From: Breviolum minutum Mf 1.05b.01 | Taxonomy: Eukaryota > Sar > Dinophyceae > Suessiales > Symbiodiniaceae | Assembly: GCA_000507305.1 (NCBI GenBank) | Contig: DF240824.1 | Location: 38,108-102,107, forward strand | Direction of reading: 5' to 3' | Length of the DNA: 64,000 nt | Part shown: in pieces, positions 31,641 to 43,077 of the stretch | How positions within the stretch are numbered: position 1 is the first letter of the stretch | How the letters are laid out: each line of letters begins with the position of its first letter | Notes under the pieces: model-generated | The model's database searches: none | The model's input: only the letters and a program-made list of their open reading frames with translations | What the model was told of the DNA's origin: nothing | Position numbers and translations under genes: made by a program

Positions 31641-31791
31641 CAAGGGCCAGGGTTCCCAAGTGACAAGAGCCACACCAGGCGGTATCCAGTTGGGAAACAA
31701 TGCCCTTGGATTTGAGCAAGGCAGGGTTCCGGCTTGGGATCCAGCTGCTGCCATGTTGGCTGGGAATATGACCAACCTATGGCAGCGAAAT
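31641..31791. other. Coding island open on both strands
   Basis: Plus: QVTRATPGGIQLGNNALGFE and VPAWDPAAAMLAGNM, open to 31791. Minus, in codon register: VGHIPSQHGSSWIPSRNP and VSQLDTAWCGSCHLGTLAL. The Trp-Cys-Gly-Ser-Cys pattern of the minus reading resembles a thioredoxin-type site but the context does not support that fold. I leave the strand open. Confidence 0.35.
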
Positions 31792-32042
31792 TGAATTGCC
31801 GAATTGCCAAGATGAAAGGAGCCACCAATTTCTTTAGGTTCTGTAGTACCTAACATGTCAAGATGCAACCGAGTATCTACATGCATACCTATCACATATG
31901 ACCCCTAAACAGAAGCCAAGTGTCTACAATCATATCTATAGATTTATGTAAATGTATATAAATATCATTCAAACAAATATTTATTTTGCATTCATTTTAT
32001 TGTGGTCTGTGGTATAGCATTTATATATATATATATAGAATC

Positions 32043-32189
32043 CTGGAGGTCTTGATTTCCATCTTCCTCCTGACAACCGGCTTCTATGGTCTCTTCCATG
32101 GAACTGGTGCTTTCCGCAAACCGAGCCATGTCACGTGCGCGATGGCTTGGGTGGGCAGATGCGAATCCCAAAGTGTAGTGAATTCGAAC
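32043..32189 (-). CDS. Candidate exon, minus strand
   Basis: The minus acceptor ACCATCATTTTCAG starts a 147-bp exon, exactly 49 codons in phase 0, reading YTLGFASAHPSHRARDMARF, then FAESTSSMEETIEAGCQEED. It ends CTCCAG before GATTCT, which would be a GA donor. The plus strand is open in register (ILEVLISIFLLTTGFYGLF, hydrophobic). The acidic minus reading looks more like a soluble protein. Confidence 0.4.
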
Positions 32190-32417
32190 CTGAAAATGAT
32201 GGTTTTCCAAAGCCGGGAATCTCCTTTTTCCAGGGGATTTTTAGGTGAAGCATCTTTAAACTTCAGGAGAAGATATCAAGAATACCATATCATCCCATCA
32301 TAAAGCAAAAATATCACGATGATTCTAGAACTTATGGGACTCATGGAGTCCCCTTTTCATTTGAAGACAATTTCATAAGCCTTTTTCAACCACCACTGAA
32401 AACTCATCCGAGGCAAG

Positions 32418-32567
32418 CCGATATCATGTCATATCAACGGTGGTTTGTACCTGGGTTGGTCCATAATCAGTTTATGACTGATACCTTGCAGACTCAAAAC
32501 ATCGTTGATGGTATAGGATTGGTGTATCCAGCCCAAACAGCCCCAACACAACCACGAGAATTTCCAG
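32418..32567 (+). CDS. Candidate exon, plus strand favoured
   Basis: The plus frame gives MSYQRWFVPGLVHNQFMTD, then LVYPAQTAPTQPREFPG, and ends at CCAG before GTGAGG, a good donor. A minus frame is open for about 45 codons too. The reading is hydrophilic and compact. The function is unknown. Confidence 0.35.
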
Positions 32568-33120
32568 GTGAGGGAAGTTATGATATCCTGCTGCAAACTA
32601 ACATGTGGCCATTGGAAACGGCCATGGATCTCGAAGGATCATATACTCAACTCTTGATATGGCTATCTTTTCAGGTTTTCAGCTGTCCGTTTCAGGTTTA
32701 GTGTAGCTAGAGTTGTTTCATTTATTCTTGAGTCTTCCTCTCCAAGAAGTAGCAGAAAGACACTGTGCCAATCCCTTTGGGTTGAACATTGACAAGAAAA
32801 ACATGCAAACAGATGGAGAAACCGAGGAAATATCCTAAAAGGTGGCCAGGTTTACAATGTATCCTTGATGTGGTCTTGATGACCAAAGCCGCCGGAAAGA
32901 GATTGAACGAGGGTCTAAAACATGTTCAAACTCGTGGTTGATTTGATAAACCTGATTGACTGACTTTTGAAGAAACACGTCCATGTAATGCCCTCGCCTC
33001 CGCCGCTGCAAAAAAACTTAGTGGCTCGAATAGCCACAATCAAAAACGGGACATGTACAAGTCTCAGACAAGACAAACAAAATTCACCAGAAGAAGTTAC
33101 TTTCGGAACCCTTCAATACA

Positions 33121-33363
33121 TTACTTTAGGCAATATTTGTTTATACCATCCAAATATATTATATAGTATTGGGTCAGCATGGTATTATCACGTTCATTCT
33201 TCCTGCTTTTGCAGCGGTGAATTGTTTCGGCCCTGCCGTGCTTCCGCGCTTTTGCTGCTACCATGTTTGACCAGTGGGGCAGCCGTTGGAAGACCTTTGT
33301 AGCTACGTTGCCTGTGACAGTCCGTCCCTCAGATGTCCGGTCAATGTCCAAAGCAACAAGCTG
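33121..33363 (-). CDS. Candidate exon, minus strand
   Basis: After an AG at 33364-33365 the minus frame reads LVALDIDRTSEGRTVTGNVA, VFQRLPHWSNMVAAKARKH and GRAETIHRCKSRKNE. It is strongly protein-like, and a stop lies just before the acceptor, which fixes the start. The 3' border is uncertain (about 33206 or beyond). No domain was recognised. Confidence 0.45.
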   Translation of the reverse strand, partial: QLVALDIDRTSEGRTVTGNVATKVFQRLPHWSNMVAAKARKHGRAETIHRCKSRKNERDNTMLTQYYIIYLDGINKYCLK

Positions 33364-33374
33364 CTATCCACCAT

Positions 33375-33650
33375 GTCAATGGATCTCCATCTTTTGTGGG
33401 GAATTCCTTCCTTTTGTTGGAAATCAAAAGGTGAGCTCGGGTGAAGTTCAGCGGAAGTAAATGATACCAGGAATCCTTCACTTTGTGGAGACAACGAGAA
33501 AAAATCCACCTCCCGGAGATTCCCCCAACACGATTCCTCCAGGCCATCGTAGCATATCTCTTTGTGGCACGAAGGCGGTGTGCGGAAAAAACCTTGGCTG
33601 GTTTGGGAAACACTACCCTTGTACCAATACGGAGTCGATAGGGAACATTA
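33375..33650 (-). CDS. Candidate coding island, minus strand, perhaps two exons
   Basis: One minus frame reads CYDGLEESCWGNLREVDFF, SLSPQSEGFLVSFTSAELHP and KEGIPHKRWRSIDMVDSS without a stop. GTATCA and a later AACAAAAG could bound a 57-bp intron inside. A second minus frame is open for 113 codons across the same interval, and a plus frame (33471-33641) is open as well, so only the island is certain, not the frame. Confidence 0.35.
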
Positions 33651-34486
33651 ACACCCCTGCAAATCAGTTGATGCTCAGTCATTTTTTGAAGTAATCAAGG
33701 TTGAAAATAGATATTATGAAGGGAAACAAAAATCATTTCCAAAACAGGTTCACTCTCAACCTTTCAAGATAGAAAAACTTTCCAAACTGGAACCTGTCTG
33801 ACTCAAGGCTTAACCTCAAGAAACAAGATTTACTGCCAATACTCTTGCAGGCGCCGTGCCGCACTGCGCGCTGGAGGCGGCTTTTAGTGAGTGGGGGATT
33901 TGACCAGGTGAATGGGAAGCTTCATATTAGTATAAATAAATGTTTCATGTAGTGTATATATATATATATATACATGTATAATGTATATGTATGATATAGT
34001 ATATATGTACGTATATGTCTAGTTTGATATAATAATATGTGTATGTTTTTATTGAGAACGCCCCTCTTAATCTATACCATTTTCAATTCCAAAACTAGGT
34101 CTGAAGTTTGTACATGCTTACCACCATGGGACGTTTCCATCTATTTTTTTTAAAAATTGTTGTTGGACAAGATGAAGTTCCATGGTTTCTTGACATTGGT
34201 ATCTGGATTTTCCGGTAGATGTTGAGCAAGGAGTGGACTCAGCACCGGGAGCAAAGCTAGCAGCTACCAGTCGTAAAAAGATCCAGCCGTAAAGGGTAGC
34301 CCTTTCAAACCGCATCGTGATTTGAAATTATTTGGAAGTCTTCCAATCATTGGATCATCCATTTTTGTCTTTTTAAAGTTTTCCGAATACTAACATCTGG
34401 AAGGAAAAAAAAGACAACTCCACGTTCAGAAAAAAAAACCTACGACAGAGTGATCGAGTGCCGGTTCTCCAATTTTATGTCCGCAG

Positions 34487-34558
34487 CACGAAGAGTTGGA
34501 GTTGGATCCTGACGTCCTGATGTTTCGGGCCTTGATAGGGAGGCAACGGTCCACGATA
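34487..34558 (+). CDS. Candidate exon, plus strand
   Basis: The acceptor CTCCAATTTTATGTCCGCAG precedes HEELELDPDVLMFRALIGR. It is acidic and helical. The donor is unclear. This and the next two islands are the first that read clearly on the plus strand. Confidence 0.4.
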
Positions 34559-34590
34559 GGGAGAGGTGGTGGAGCCATTTTTTTTGCCAG

Positions 34591-34652
34591 GTGAAGACGA
34601 GGTTACTCAGGCGCAGGCCGAGCAAGCCAAGGTCTCCCAGGACGGCACAAGG
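34591..34652 (+). CDS. Candidate exon, plus strand
   Basis: The acceptor CATTTTTTTTGCCAG is strong. The reading EDEVTQAQAEQAKVSQDGTR resembles the Ala/Glu/Gln/Lys-rich exons found further downstream. The 3' border is uncertain; the frame stays open to 34696. Confidence 0.45.
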
Positions 34653-35058
34653 GGGGAATTTTTGAATGGGACCCAAGTTGGGAGGGGATTCAAACTCGAT
34701 GCAAATCTATGGTAAATTTCAGGTAGTTGAAACTGAAACCCTTCATACCCTCATGGTTTGGGTTGGGAAAAAATACTCTGTTATTTGATGTTGAAAGCTC
34801 AACAAATCTTGTGGTTTGCAGGTGTTAGTTTTTGGGAGGTGTTTTGCCAAGTAGATATGAAGGAGAAAAAAGGAACTTTGTTTTTGGGAATGCTTGTCTC
34901 CGCACGGTGTGTGTTTAGTTGCGTGCCAGTGGGCTTGAATTTGGGGCTACAGTACATACAATCCTATAACTTGGTGATGGGAGCATATTCACCTGCAAAT
35001 GGTGCAATTATATGCAATTATTCCAATCCAACTATCAACTTCAGGGTGACATTTTCAG

Positions 35059-35183
35059 GGCCAGCAAGTGGTCAGCGGACAAATTGCAAATCTCCCGTAA
35101 CCACTGGCAGATGCTGCCTGCCTTCCATGTGTTGAAGGGGCTCTTGACTCAACTACCCCAATTTTTGGTGCCAGAGTTCCAGG
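35059..35183 (+). CDS. Candidate exon, plus strand
   Basis: Bounded by CATTTTCAG and GTTCTC, 125 bp. It encodes ASKWSADKLQISRNHWQMLP and HVLKGLLTQLPQFLVPEFQ, a helical, partly hydrophobic sequence. The minus strand in register has a stop, so the strand is well supported. No family was recognised. Confidence 0.5.
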
Positions 35184-35189
35184 GTTCTC

Positions 35190-36850
35190 AAAAAGATCCC
35201 TCCCAATCTTGAATGTATCGAGAAAGATTCAAAGACGTCAAGAAAGGTCCAAGTCAAAAGTGCTTTGCAATGACTTTTCACCAAAAGCACCCTTCGGGAG
35301 TTGCGGCATCTACTTTCACTTTTATTCTGGTGTCTTTAGTGTACCTCTGTTTTGAAGGCTAGTGCCATCTACTTGACAACCTCTTGCTATAGCTGCTGCC
35401 CCACCACCCACGGCCCATCCTGTCATCCGACGACAGGAGGTCGTTCCGTCTTCCACTGAACGCGAGCGGTCGGTACTGCGGCGCTCGGAAGGAGACCTTT
35501 AGTGGAATGGAGTGTGACACCAATCTTGATGGATGTTTGATGTTTGTACGAGGTATATTTTGCAAGTACCACCTGTGATATTGTGATGGAGCTTTGTGAA
35601 AGGTTGGATGACGAATGATGTTTGATGATAGCTTCTTGGCAGTTGAATGATGTGACATTTCATGACATAGGATGATTGGATGTTTTCTTTTTTTCCTGGT
35701 GTCAGATGTCAACGGTGAAATTACGTAATCCCAAGTGTCCTTTGGAAACTGAAGGTGATCAAAAGCAGAACCCGCAAGACCAAGCTGGCACCTTTTTCAA
35801 CCCCCTAAATTCTTGAAGGATCTGTAATAGGGTTGAAAATCACACTTGGGGAGGGGAGGGAACATCTCACATCTTGTTTTTTGCTTTGAAATCTATGGGT
35901 CCACATGCGTAATCTTGGACCTTCCCAGCAGGAGTTAAGACGCTCAAGAAGTGCGAGGTGCGGCATTGCGGGGTGTCACGTGGATGTGACATAACATGAC
36001 AACTCGTGCTATTTGGATAAGACAAACGTCTTTGGTCATCATTGCTATATCTTGCTTTTGCTTTTTTTAAACATCACCATGTTTCTTTCCAAGCATTTTT
36101 AGTGATGTCAAGGAGGACATATGGTACAAACAGTGGGTGCAGTGCTATTTCGGTGTCTGCTTTGAGACTTGCAGACACATAGCAGTTTCCGTAAACATGA
36201 GGAACAGGTTCTTGCCAGTGAAACATAGAAAAACACGGAGGCTTTTTTCTTTCAACCGAATTGGAATCATTCCAAGTGTCAGTTTTAGGTACGCTTAGTG
36301 AGTTGGTGTTGAAAAGTAGGTGGGAATTTTGCGCTTTGGGACTTTGCTAATGATTGTAGGCAAGTTAAGGTGAATGTTCCTGACTAAGGGGAATGAGGTG
36401 ATAGGTGGCATTCAGAGGGTGCACGACCCCCAAACCCCAAGTCCCCAAGCCCCACCCCTAAACCCCAAGTCCCCTTGTCCCAGCCCCCCAAAAACCTAAA
36501 TGGTAGTGATCTATGCCCTAAGTGATTGCCCTAAGTGATCCCCTGAAAGGCAAGGGCGGTAATTTATGCCCCAAGTGATCCTCTAGTGATCCAAAATTTA
36601 TGCTATAAGTGATCCCCCTGCCCATTCAGAGGGGCTGGGATTGGGACTGAGTCAGCTTGTCAAACCAAAAGTGATGTCAGGTGACCAATATTGTCTCAAA
36701 AGGCACTTTGTACAGAAAATCTCCGGATTATTTCATGGTCTTTCAGGTGACATATTATCGATTTGATGCTGTAAATGCCTTTCGCCCCCACCATGCAGAA
36801 AAGTTCTGGTACAACAAGTAGCTGTATATTTCATAGGTGGGGGTTCCCCA
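35190..36850. other. Intron or intergenic DNA
   Basis: No coding island. At 36420-36480 the phrase AAACCCCAAGTCCCC repeats, and at 36500-36620 the phrase CCTAAGTGATC repeats about four times with changes. Confidence 0.4.
36500..36625. repeat. Short imperfect repeat of CCTAAGTGATC
   Basis: GTGATC preceded by CCTA or CCAA recurs several times over about 120 bp, separated by 10-30 bp. Confidence 0.5.
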
Positions 36851-36855
36851 AACAC

Positions 36856-36915
36856 CAGGATGAGAAGCTGCAATTGTCCCGGCCGTGGGCGGCCTTGGCG
36901 TGTTGGAGAAACCTG
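36856..36915. other. Small exon-like island, strand uncertain
   Basis: Minus: TGAATTTTCCCAG acceptor, 57 bp, then GTGTTTGG donor, a clean GT-AG pair (FLQHAKAAHGRDNCSFSS or VSPTRQGRPRPGQLQLL). Plus: CCAAACACCAG acceptor then DEKLQLSRPWAALACWRNL with no good donor. Confidence 0.35.
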
Positions 36916-37249
36916 GGAAAATTCAGTAAGAACTTCCAAATCTTTCGGATGAACATGGATGTAAAAGCATTTTGTATCAGTAGGGTGTATCCCCTCTCCC
37001 AGAGACAGTGAGGATACCAAGCTTCACCTTCACGTTTCACTGACATCCTGGGAGGGGTACCACAACCATATCATCAGACAGCTGGGCATTAAGAAATGGC
37101 ACCTAAAGAGATCTAAAGTTTGGGGATCGAAGCATCAGCAAGGAAGTTGTTGGAGTATTGATAGTGTTGGATATTGAAAAATTCAGGACAATATTGGATA
37201 AGGATGCTAGGATATTGGATAGTTAATTCATGCATCAATCCTCATTGTA

Positions 37250-37343
37250 TACCCTCCAGGGAACTAACATATCCCCCAAAAATGGTATTTTGAAGATGAT
37301 TTTCCTTTTCCCAAGGTGGGATATGTTAGTTCCCTGGAGGGTA
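37250..37343. repeat. Foldback element, perfect 26-bp inverted repeat
   Basis: Arms at 37250-37275 and 37318-37343 are perfect reverse complements (TACCCTCCAGGGAACTAACA followed by TATCCC), with a 42-bp loop. The last 53 bp, loop half plus right arm, recur exactly at 43342-43394. Confidence 0.9.
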
Positions 37344-38724
37344 GGGGAAAAAGGCATGTCAACGTTGTTTGTTTTGGTGGCATGGTATTGACTGCCAGCA
37401 TTCCAAAGCTTCACCGCGGTCTGGGTGCATGAAGCGTTAGTTACATCCCAACCCCCCAGAAAAACTGAGATGGAACGTTTTCCAAAAAGGAATCTCCTCT
37501 TAAATGGGGATCACTTTCAGGTTTCATTTGTGTTTTTTGGGGGGTTGTATCATATATTTCAGGGAGATACCTTACCTTCGTTCTTTTGTAAAAAAATCCT
37601 TAAATCTGCAGTTTAAACACTCCCATGATCTCAACGTCTCCCAACATTTACTGGCTGAAGTTGCCTCAGGCCTAAGACCTTCTACTGACTCCAGCAATGA
37701 TGTATCCATTCATCCATCATGAAGGAAGATGTACTCCCCAGGGTCAAAGTAGATGGCACCTCCCTCACATGGATTGATTAAAACCCACTTCAAAAAAGAC
37801 CACTGACGTATGAGAGTGGCCTTGCTCACTTTTCACTCCCCATGTTGTTCCAATGCCACATTAAAGAATGAAGCTACTATATAGGAACAACAAAATCCGA
37901 CACACCAATTGGTATGGTTAGTTTCCCATTCAAAACTCACCACTATCTTCAACCATCCCAAACACACATGAAGCCCACAACTCTGAGGCAGCTTTCTTGG
38001 AGCTACAGGCACCTTTTTTGGTTCCCGAAACGGGCAGCGTTTGGAAAGGGTAAGGTCCACCAGTCAAATGGGGGGCTTTTGGACCGCCCATTTGCTATAA
38101 GAAAATTTACCCAACCTTCTTAAGGTTCTTTTGCAATCAGACACCCTGAAACAACACACCGGAAATATATATATATATATATCTTATTCAAGAATAACAT
38201 TAAAATGTTAAGCCATGGTCACACTATCTTACTTCTATTTACAAGACAGAACCACCTAAATGACCAAACTGCTGACCTCAAAGGTAGAATTTTCCTGAGT
38301 TGCCCAGGTTGGTGGTTTTTTCAGAAGTGTGTAACTTGACCCATGGTGAAGCTACACCACATAGAATCCTTTTGTTTTTTTTGGTTGATGTTACATTTCA
38401 ATTCACTGTTCTTCTCAGCATCACAAAGAGCTTTCAGGGGGTGCACACCTTGGAAAGTTTCATGCTGTTGTGCGTTGCGTTGGAAACTTTCATAGATTTT
38501 TTTGTTTTCCCTCCAAGCATGGTTCAGTAGACAACAGATCCGCACGCGTAAAGTTATGGTCACCAAATCTGTTCCAACTCTTAGATTTTTAAAAAAAAAC
38601 TTTCCATGATTGCAAGGTCGGATATCTATGATAAACGATACAGATATACAAATGTATACTGTACACCGATATATATATATAGAGAGATACACATACATAC
38701 ATAAATACATTCAACCCATGCCTC

Positions 38725-38848
38725 TGGGCATCACTGCCTCCTTTCTCCGTGGAGACAGTGATCTCCAGCCCACCGTTTTTCGTGCAAACGTCCGCCCAGT
38801 GCCGGCAGCGCTCCCGTGCTTTTGGGCCCTGGAGGCTGCGGATTGAAT
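38725..38848. other. Coding island open on both strands
   Basis: Minus: CAATCCGCAG acceptor, then LQGPKARERCRHWADVCTKN and NGGLEITVSTEKGGSDAQRH. Plus: GITASFLRGDSDLQPTVFRA ending in WALEAAD and a stop. Both are in codon register with G/C-ending codons. The strand cannot be decided from sequence alone. Confidence 0.35.
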
Positions 38849-39861
38849 CGCGTGATATCATGCACACCACCAGGTCGTTTTAGTACGGTAAAAATGTAGA
38901 CCTTCTTTCACAAAAAATCCAAGTTAGTGAAAATATGATTGATTCACCCAGGTACATGCTTTTCAAACTAGCTGGTGTTGGAATGAGGGATCAATATAGA
39001 TCACCTCATGTATCTAAATATATCGTGATTGGCTGGTGTTTTGTTGCCGTATAGACATACATCCATGTTGGGAAAACTGGCTTCGGCTTCCCAACCGCTC
39101 AAGGGCTTCGGTGAAATCTGTGGTCTTGAATGATCCGCAGCGGTAGAAGTGGTAGGAGTTGGCTTTTTGATCCACAGATCTTTTTGATTTTGGTCTTCTT
39201 AGTGTAGGGAATCACCCAAAACAGAATGGCAGAGCGCATGTAACAATGATATATTTATATATATGTATATACATATATTACAAAAAAATATATATTTAGA
39301 CACATTTAGATCTATCAAGCCCTCACCCACGAAAAGCTGGAGAATCCTTTCAATAGTTGAGCGTTGGATCGTTGGAGATATGATTTTGTGGCATGGTTTT
39401 CCCACATGAAGCCAAAGATCCGTAGGTATGGTGGATCCGCGCCAGAACAAGGCGGTTTTAGTGAGTTTGGGAGCTGGAAAAGTTCACAAAAAAGAAAATC
39501 TGGAATTGTGTGGTTATGACAGCCACGACAATGGTTGCTTTACAGTTTGGAGTTATGTTTTTGTCCCGTGATTTTATACATTCAGGGCCCCAAAGATGTA
39601 TGCAGAGCTACTAGGTTCTCGAATGCCTTGGTAATGCCCAAACATGAGCCATGTGGTTGCTTTTTTAAACAGGCACAAAATCAAAATGCAAGATTTGGAG
39701 GGGAACGTTTTCGTAGTATGTTTCACTGGTTAGTGAGCTGGGCCTCTTCTGCTGGAGTTTGGTCTGCTGCTGTTGTTGACTTCCCAGGGCTCTTTGTCTG
39801 TTGGCCGCCGCTGCAATTTTTGGTGGTCCAGATTCTTGCAAAAATCATTTGGAATTGGCAG

Positions 39862-39971
39862 GTGATGAGTCCTCAAGAGAAGATGCACTTCGATTTGATG
39901 CCCAAAGTCCCAGTGATGAAACATGTCTTTGGCAGGAGGGGAAACAAGCGCGTAATGATCCTTTGAATGCG
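39862..39971 (+). CDS. Candidate exon, plus strand
   Basis: AATTGGCAG acceptor and GTAAAG donor bound 110 bp. The preferred frame reads DESSREDALRFDAQSPSDET and CLWQEGKQARNDPLNA. Another frame (MSPQEKMHFDLMPKVPVM) is open to a stop near the end. The acidic reading fits the neighbouring exons better. Confidence 0.4.
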
Positions 39972-40191
39972 GTAAAGTCATGGAGATTGATCCCTGACAT
40001 CCTGGAATGAAAACTCACTGGTAAAACTTAGCAACATCCTATGAACATTTTTGACCTTTCCTCTTTTCGTATAAGAGTAGGCTTGTATTTTTATAGCTCA
40101 CTTTTTGGTTTAAAGCACTTTTCACTTGTAGGATTTCTCAAATGGACCAACTTCAACAGTGAAGCACCTGGGGCAACCTTCCTTTTCCCAG

Positions 40192-40275
40192 GCTGAAGCA
40201 GAATGCTCGCAGCATTCGTGGCAACACCAGCGGCACCTTTGAAGCAGCCAAGGCGAAGAAGGCCAAGAAGGCCAG
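40192..40275 (+). CDS. Candidate exon, plus strand, Lys/Ala-rich
   Basis: CCTTTTCCCAG acceptor and GTACAA donor bound 84 bp reading LKQNARSIRGNTSGTFEAAK followed by AKKAKKA. The basic Ala-Lys pattern reappears at 43093. It probably belongs to the same gene as the exons from 41289 on, although the phase does not join directly, so at least one exon is missing from my model. Confidence 0.5.
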
Positions 40276-41288
40276 GTACAAACAGCCATCGACTGGTTGA
40301 TGGCTTGGTGTTTTTACAAACAAAATCATCGGTTTGCGGTATCCATATCCATGGAATTTTCCCATGATTTTTCAGGAACGATTTTTTTAGAAATGAGATG
40401 TGGGATATATATATATATATAATGTATAGTTCTTTTTTTGGTTGCTGCTTACAGGTTGTTGCCAGTCATTGATGAACCAACTTTAGGGAAGGGTCCAAGA
40501 TGCCTTTTGGGATGTTTCACAGTGACCTTCGAGAAGCTTTTCCAACATGGTTGCGACATGGGGTTTTCCGTGTTGGCGACATGGTGACGAGATGATTTCA
40601 GATGATCTAGGGATTTGGCCAGGGTTGGTTTGGACATGTTTTAGGTGAATTTAATGTAACAAGATGCTTCTACTCTAGGAGTTTTCTGAGACATCATGGT
40701 AATTCCATATATTCCCAAAGCCAATCTCCTTGTGTCGGAAGTTTTTTCCTGTTGGTTTCACCGTTTTACCACCCTTTCCGCTATTGGGGTCTTGTTGTAC
40801 TTGTACTGGTGGGAAGTTTCCTTGGAAACATGCCGAATTTTGTCTCTGGTACCTGGGTGTCATGAAGGATTTGTAGCAAAACCTATCCGCGTCACCAACT
40901 CTAGGTGACTTTCAAGAATAGTGCACAGAAGACACTTGAGGAGCAAGAAAAAATATGGGACGAGATGATACTTTTTTCTTTCCCCTAAACTACTGCAATT
41001 GAAATATAATATGACACTGGAAAAAAATCTCTCCTTTCTTTATGCTTCTGTCACAGGAAGCTTTCCGTAAAGAGAAGGAGATTGCGGCTCAACAGGCGAC
41101 AGTGGGCTCCACTTGGTGTGGGATCATTGGCCCACATAAGAGGTCAACATGTAGCATCACATCTGTCCTAAAAATTGAGTTTTTTTTCATTAATATTTTC
41201 TGATATATACCTGGGTCATATATACATAATATATTTCTGACAGTTTCACATCAACAATCCACAAGAGGCTGTCGTTGTTTAAACGAAG

Positions 41289-41369
41289 CCAAAATGGATC
41301 TCCAAGTTGGCCGACATCTTCCCGTGCCAGGCGAAAGCTCAGGCTGATGATGCTCAAGACGTGCCTGAG
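41289..41369 (+). CDS. Candidate exon of Ala/Glu/Lys-rich protein
   Basis: 81 bp, phase 0 at both ends, after ACGAAG and before GTGAGC. It encodes KWISKLADIFPCQAKAQADD followed by AQDVPE. It joins in phase to the exon at 42194. Confidence 0.5.
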
Positions 41370-41662
41370 GTGAGCTAGGGGAGCTTGATCCCACCCAGAT
41401 TCTCAAGGGAAGCGGCTAATTTGGGGGGTCAAAAAAATTACAGGGCCACTATAGGGCCACTAAATACAGTGCATCTATTGTAACATTTCCGAATAGTTTC
41501 AGAGAGATGATGGAAGTCTGTTTTTTGGGTGGCATTTCCGCAAATGGTTTGGGGTGGCAACTCTCGAATTTTTCCACAGGCATAGGTTGGAAGGAAAGCT
41601 TTCCGGGTTGAAAGTTGCTGTCCTTGCCACCAAGAAGGATGATTCGCACAACCTGATTCTTG

Positions 41663-41674
41663 ATGGGTAATATA

Positions 41675-41711
<37 letters not shown>
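41663..41711. repeat. (TA)n microsatellite, one of many
   Basis: TA runs of 15-40 bp also occur near 33957, 38166, 39250, 40409, 45878, 46463 and 53339, all within AT-rich intron-like DNA. Confidence 0.85.
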
Positions 41712-42193
41712 TTTTCGTTACGAGGTGACGATCCAACGGAAACTCTGAAGTCAAAAAGTTTTGGTGCCCTCAAACAACACATTTTCTCTCCAAAGACTGC
41801 CCTGTTTCATCCTTTTTCGGAAGACTTCTTGTGCCAATTTGAGTCAAACATTTCAACTCAAACGGTTGAAACTGCTGAATGAAGGCTAGCCCCGAAATGG
41901 CCAGTTCGTTTCTTCTTGTGGAACAAAAACGGTCTGGAAATGGATGGGGAGCCCCAATCCCAAAAAAATCAGAGAATGCACCAATAAAAACCTCAACAAC
42001 ATATATCTGATATATCTCTCTTATTTTTTCATGGACAGAATCCATCGCTAGATTTATAAATATGATATGTATTGTTTATACTACAAATATCAATGTCAGT
42101 ACTTATACACCATACCTGGTTTTTCCAAGAATCCCCATTTCGGTTTTTCCATGGCTTTTCAACAAAAAAAAACCTCATTTTTGGCCGCTCCAG

Positions 42194-42251
42194 GTGGATG
42201 TGCTCTTCGAAAAGGCCAACGAGTTGAGCGTGGCAGAGCTGGAGGCTATGG
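42194..42251 (+). CDS. Candidate exon of Ala/Glu/Lys-rich protein
   Basis: GGCCGCTCCAG acceptor, then VDVLFEKANELSVAELEAM. A GA donor after ATGG gives phase 1, which joins the exon at 42780. If the frame is read on without splicing it stays open to a stop at 42300. Confidence 0.5.
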
Positions 42252-42616
42252 GAGGGGTGGTGGTTGTGTGCCCTCTGAAGAGCAGCCGTTGTTTTGGATG
42301 AGTAGTTATTCTACTAGTTGGTTTTACTAGTTCAATGTAGTTTTTGATAGTTTTTGGATGTATATATCTTTTTTTTCAAATGGATTGAATAGAAGAACTA
42401 GTGTATCCTTCTTGTCAAAGATGGGAATTTATGAATCAACTGGGAATCGAAAAGTCCCAAGAATTTTCTTGACCTCATGGATGGATTATTGGCAGACTAG
42501 ATGGTTGCAAAATCTGCGCCGTCCACTTTTCAGACCTGTTACAAAAACCTGCTTGGAGAAAAAGGATGCATCATGAACCAAAGTACATATCTCAAGGCAG
42601 CAAAAATCAAGTACAC

Positions 42617-42713
42617 CCCCGAAGTTTAACAGCTCGCCCCTGAAAAATGATGGTTTGAAGATTTCTTTCCTTTTGGGATTATTTTCGGGGGCGAGCTATT
42701 AAACTTTCAGGGA
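42617..42713. repeat. Foldback element, imperfect inverted repeat
   Basis: Left arm CCCCGAAGTTTAACAGCTCG with the following CCCCTGAAAA, right arm at 42682-42713, about 30 bp each with a few mismatches. It occupies the proposed intron between 42251 and 42780. Confidence 0.8.
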
Positions 42714-42779
42714 GTATCACTTTTGGGAGCATTTTCATGGCTGAATTTCCTCCACACCCATCAATGGCTGTGTCCACAG

Positions 42780-42848
42780 GCTATGATTTTGAAGACGGAG
42801 GTCCCAAATCAAGCTGCGGGAAAGGTCGAGGGCCCAGGTCCTCAATAG
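42780..42848 (+). CDS. Candidate exon of Ala/Glu/Lys-rich protein
   Basis: GTGTCCACAG acceptor and GTTTGT donor bound 69 bp that in the phase delivered by 42251 reads YDFEDGGPKSSCGKGRGPRS and leaves phase 1 for the exon at 43093. The phase-0 alternative (AMILKTEVPNQAAGKVEG) ends in a stop exactly at the donor. Confidence 0.45.
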   Translation, partial: AMILKTEVPNQAAGKVEGPGPQ

Positions 42849-42979
42849 GTTTGTTGAGTGATGTTTGTTGTTGAGGTGTATCAAAAAAAACGCTTTGTGA
42901 AAATACTGTAGGTTTTTTGATGTTTTAAAATTTTAGTTTTGTTGGTCCTTTTAAAGAGTGCCTTTTAAAATTTGGTTAG

Positions 42980-42981
42980 CC

Positions 42982-43016
<35 letters not shown>

Positions 43017-43042
43017 TTGAAGATCATCAGATGATGNTAGCC

Positions 43043-43077
<35 letters not shown>

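Noticed and set aside
31641..31791. Thioredoxin-like WCGSC on the minus strand
   Set aside because: Neither the preceding beta strand nor the following helix of a thioredoxin fold is recognisable, and the plus reading is at least as good.
36420..36480. Interstitial telomere repeat
   Set aside because: Only one CCCTAAA-like unit is present; the rest is AAACCCCAAGTCCCC, which is not a telomeric pattern.
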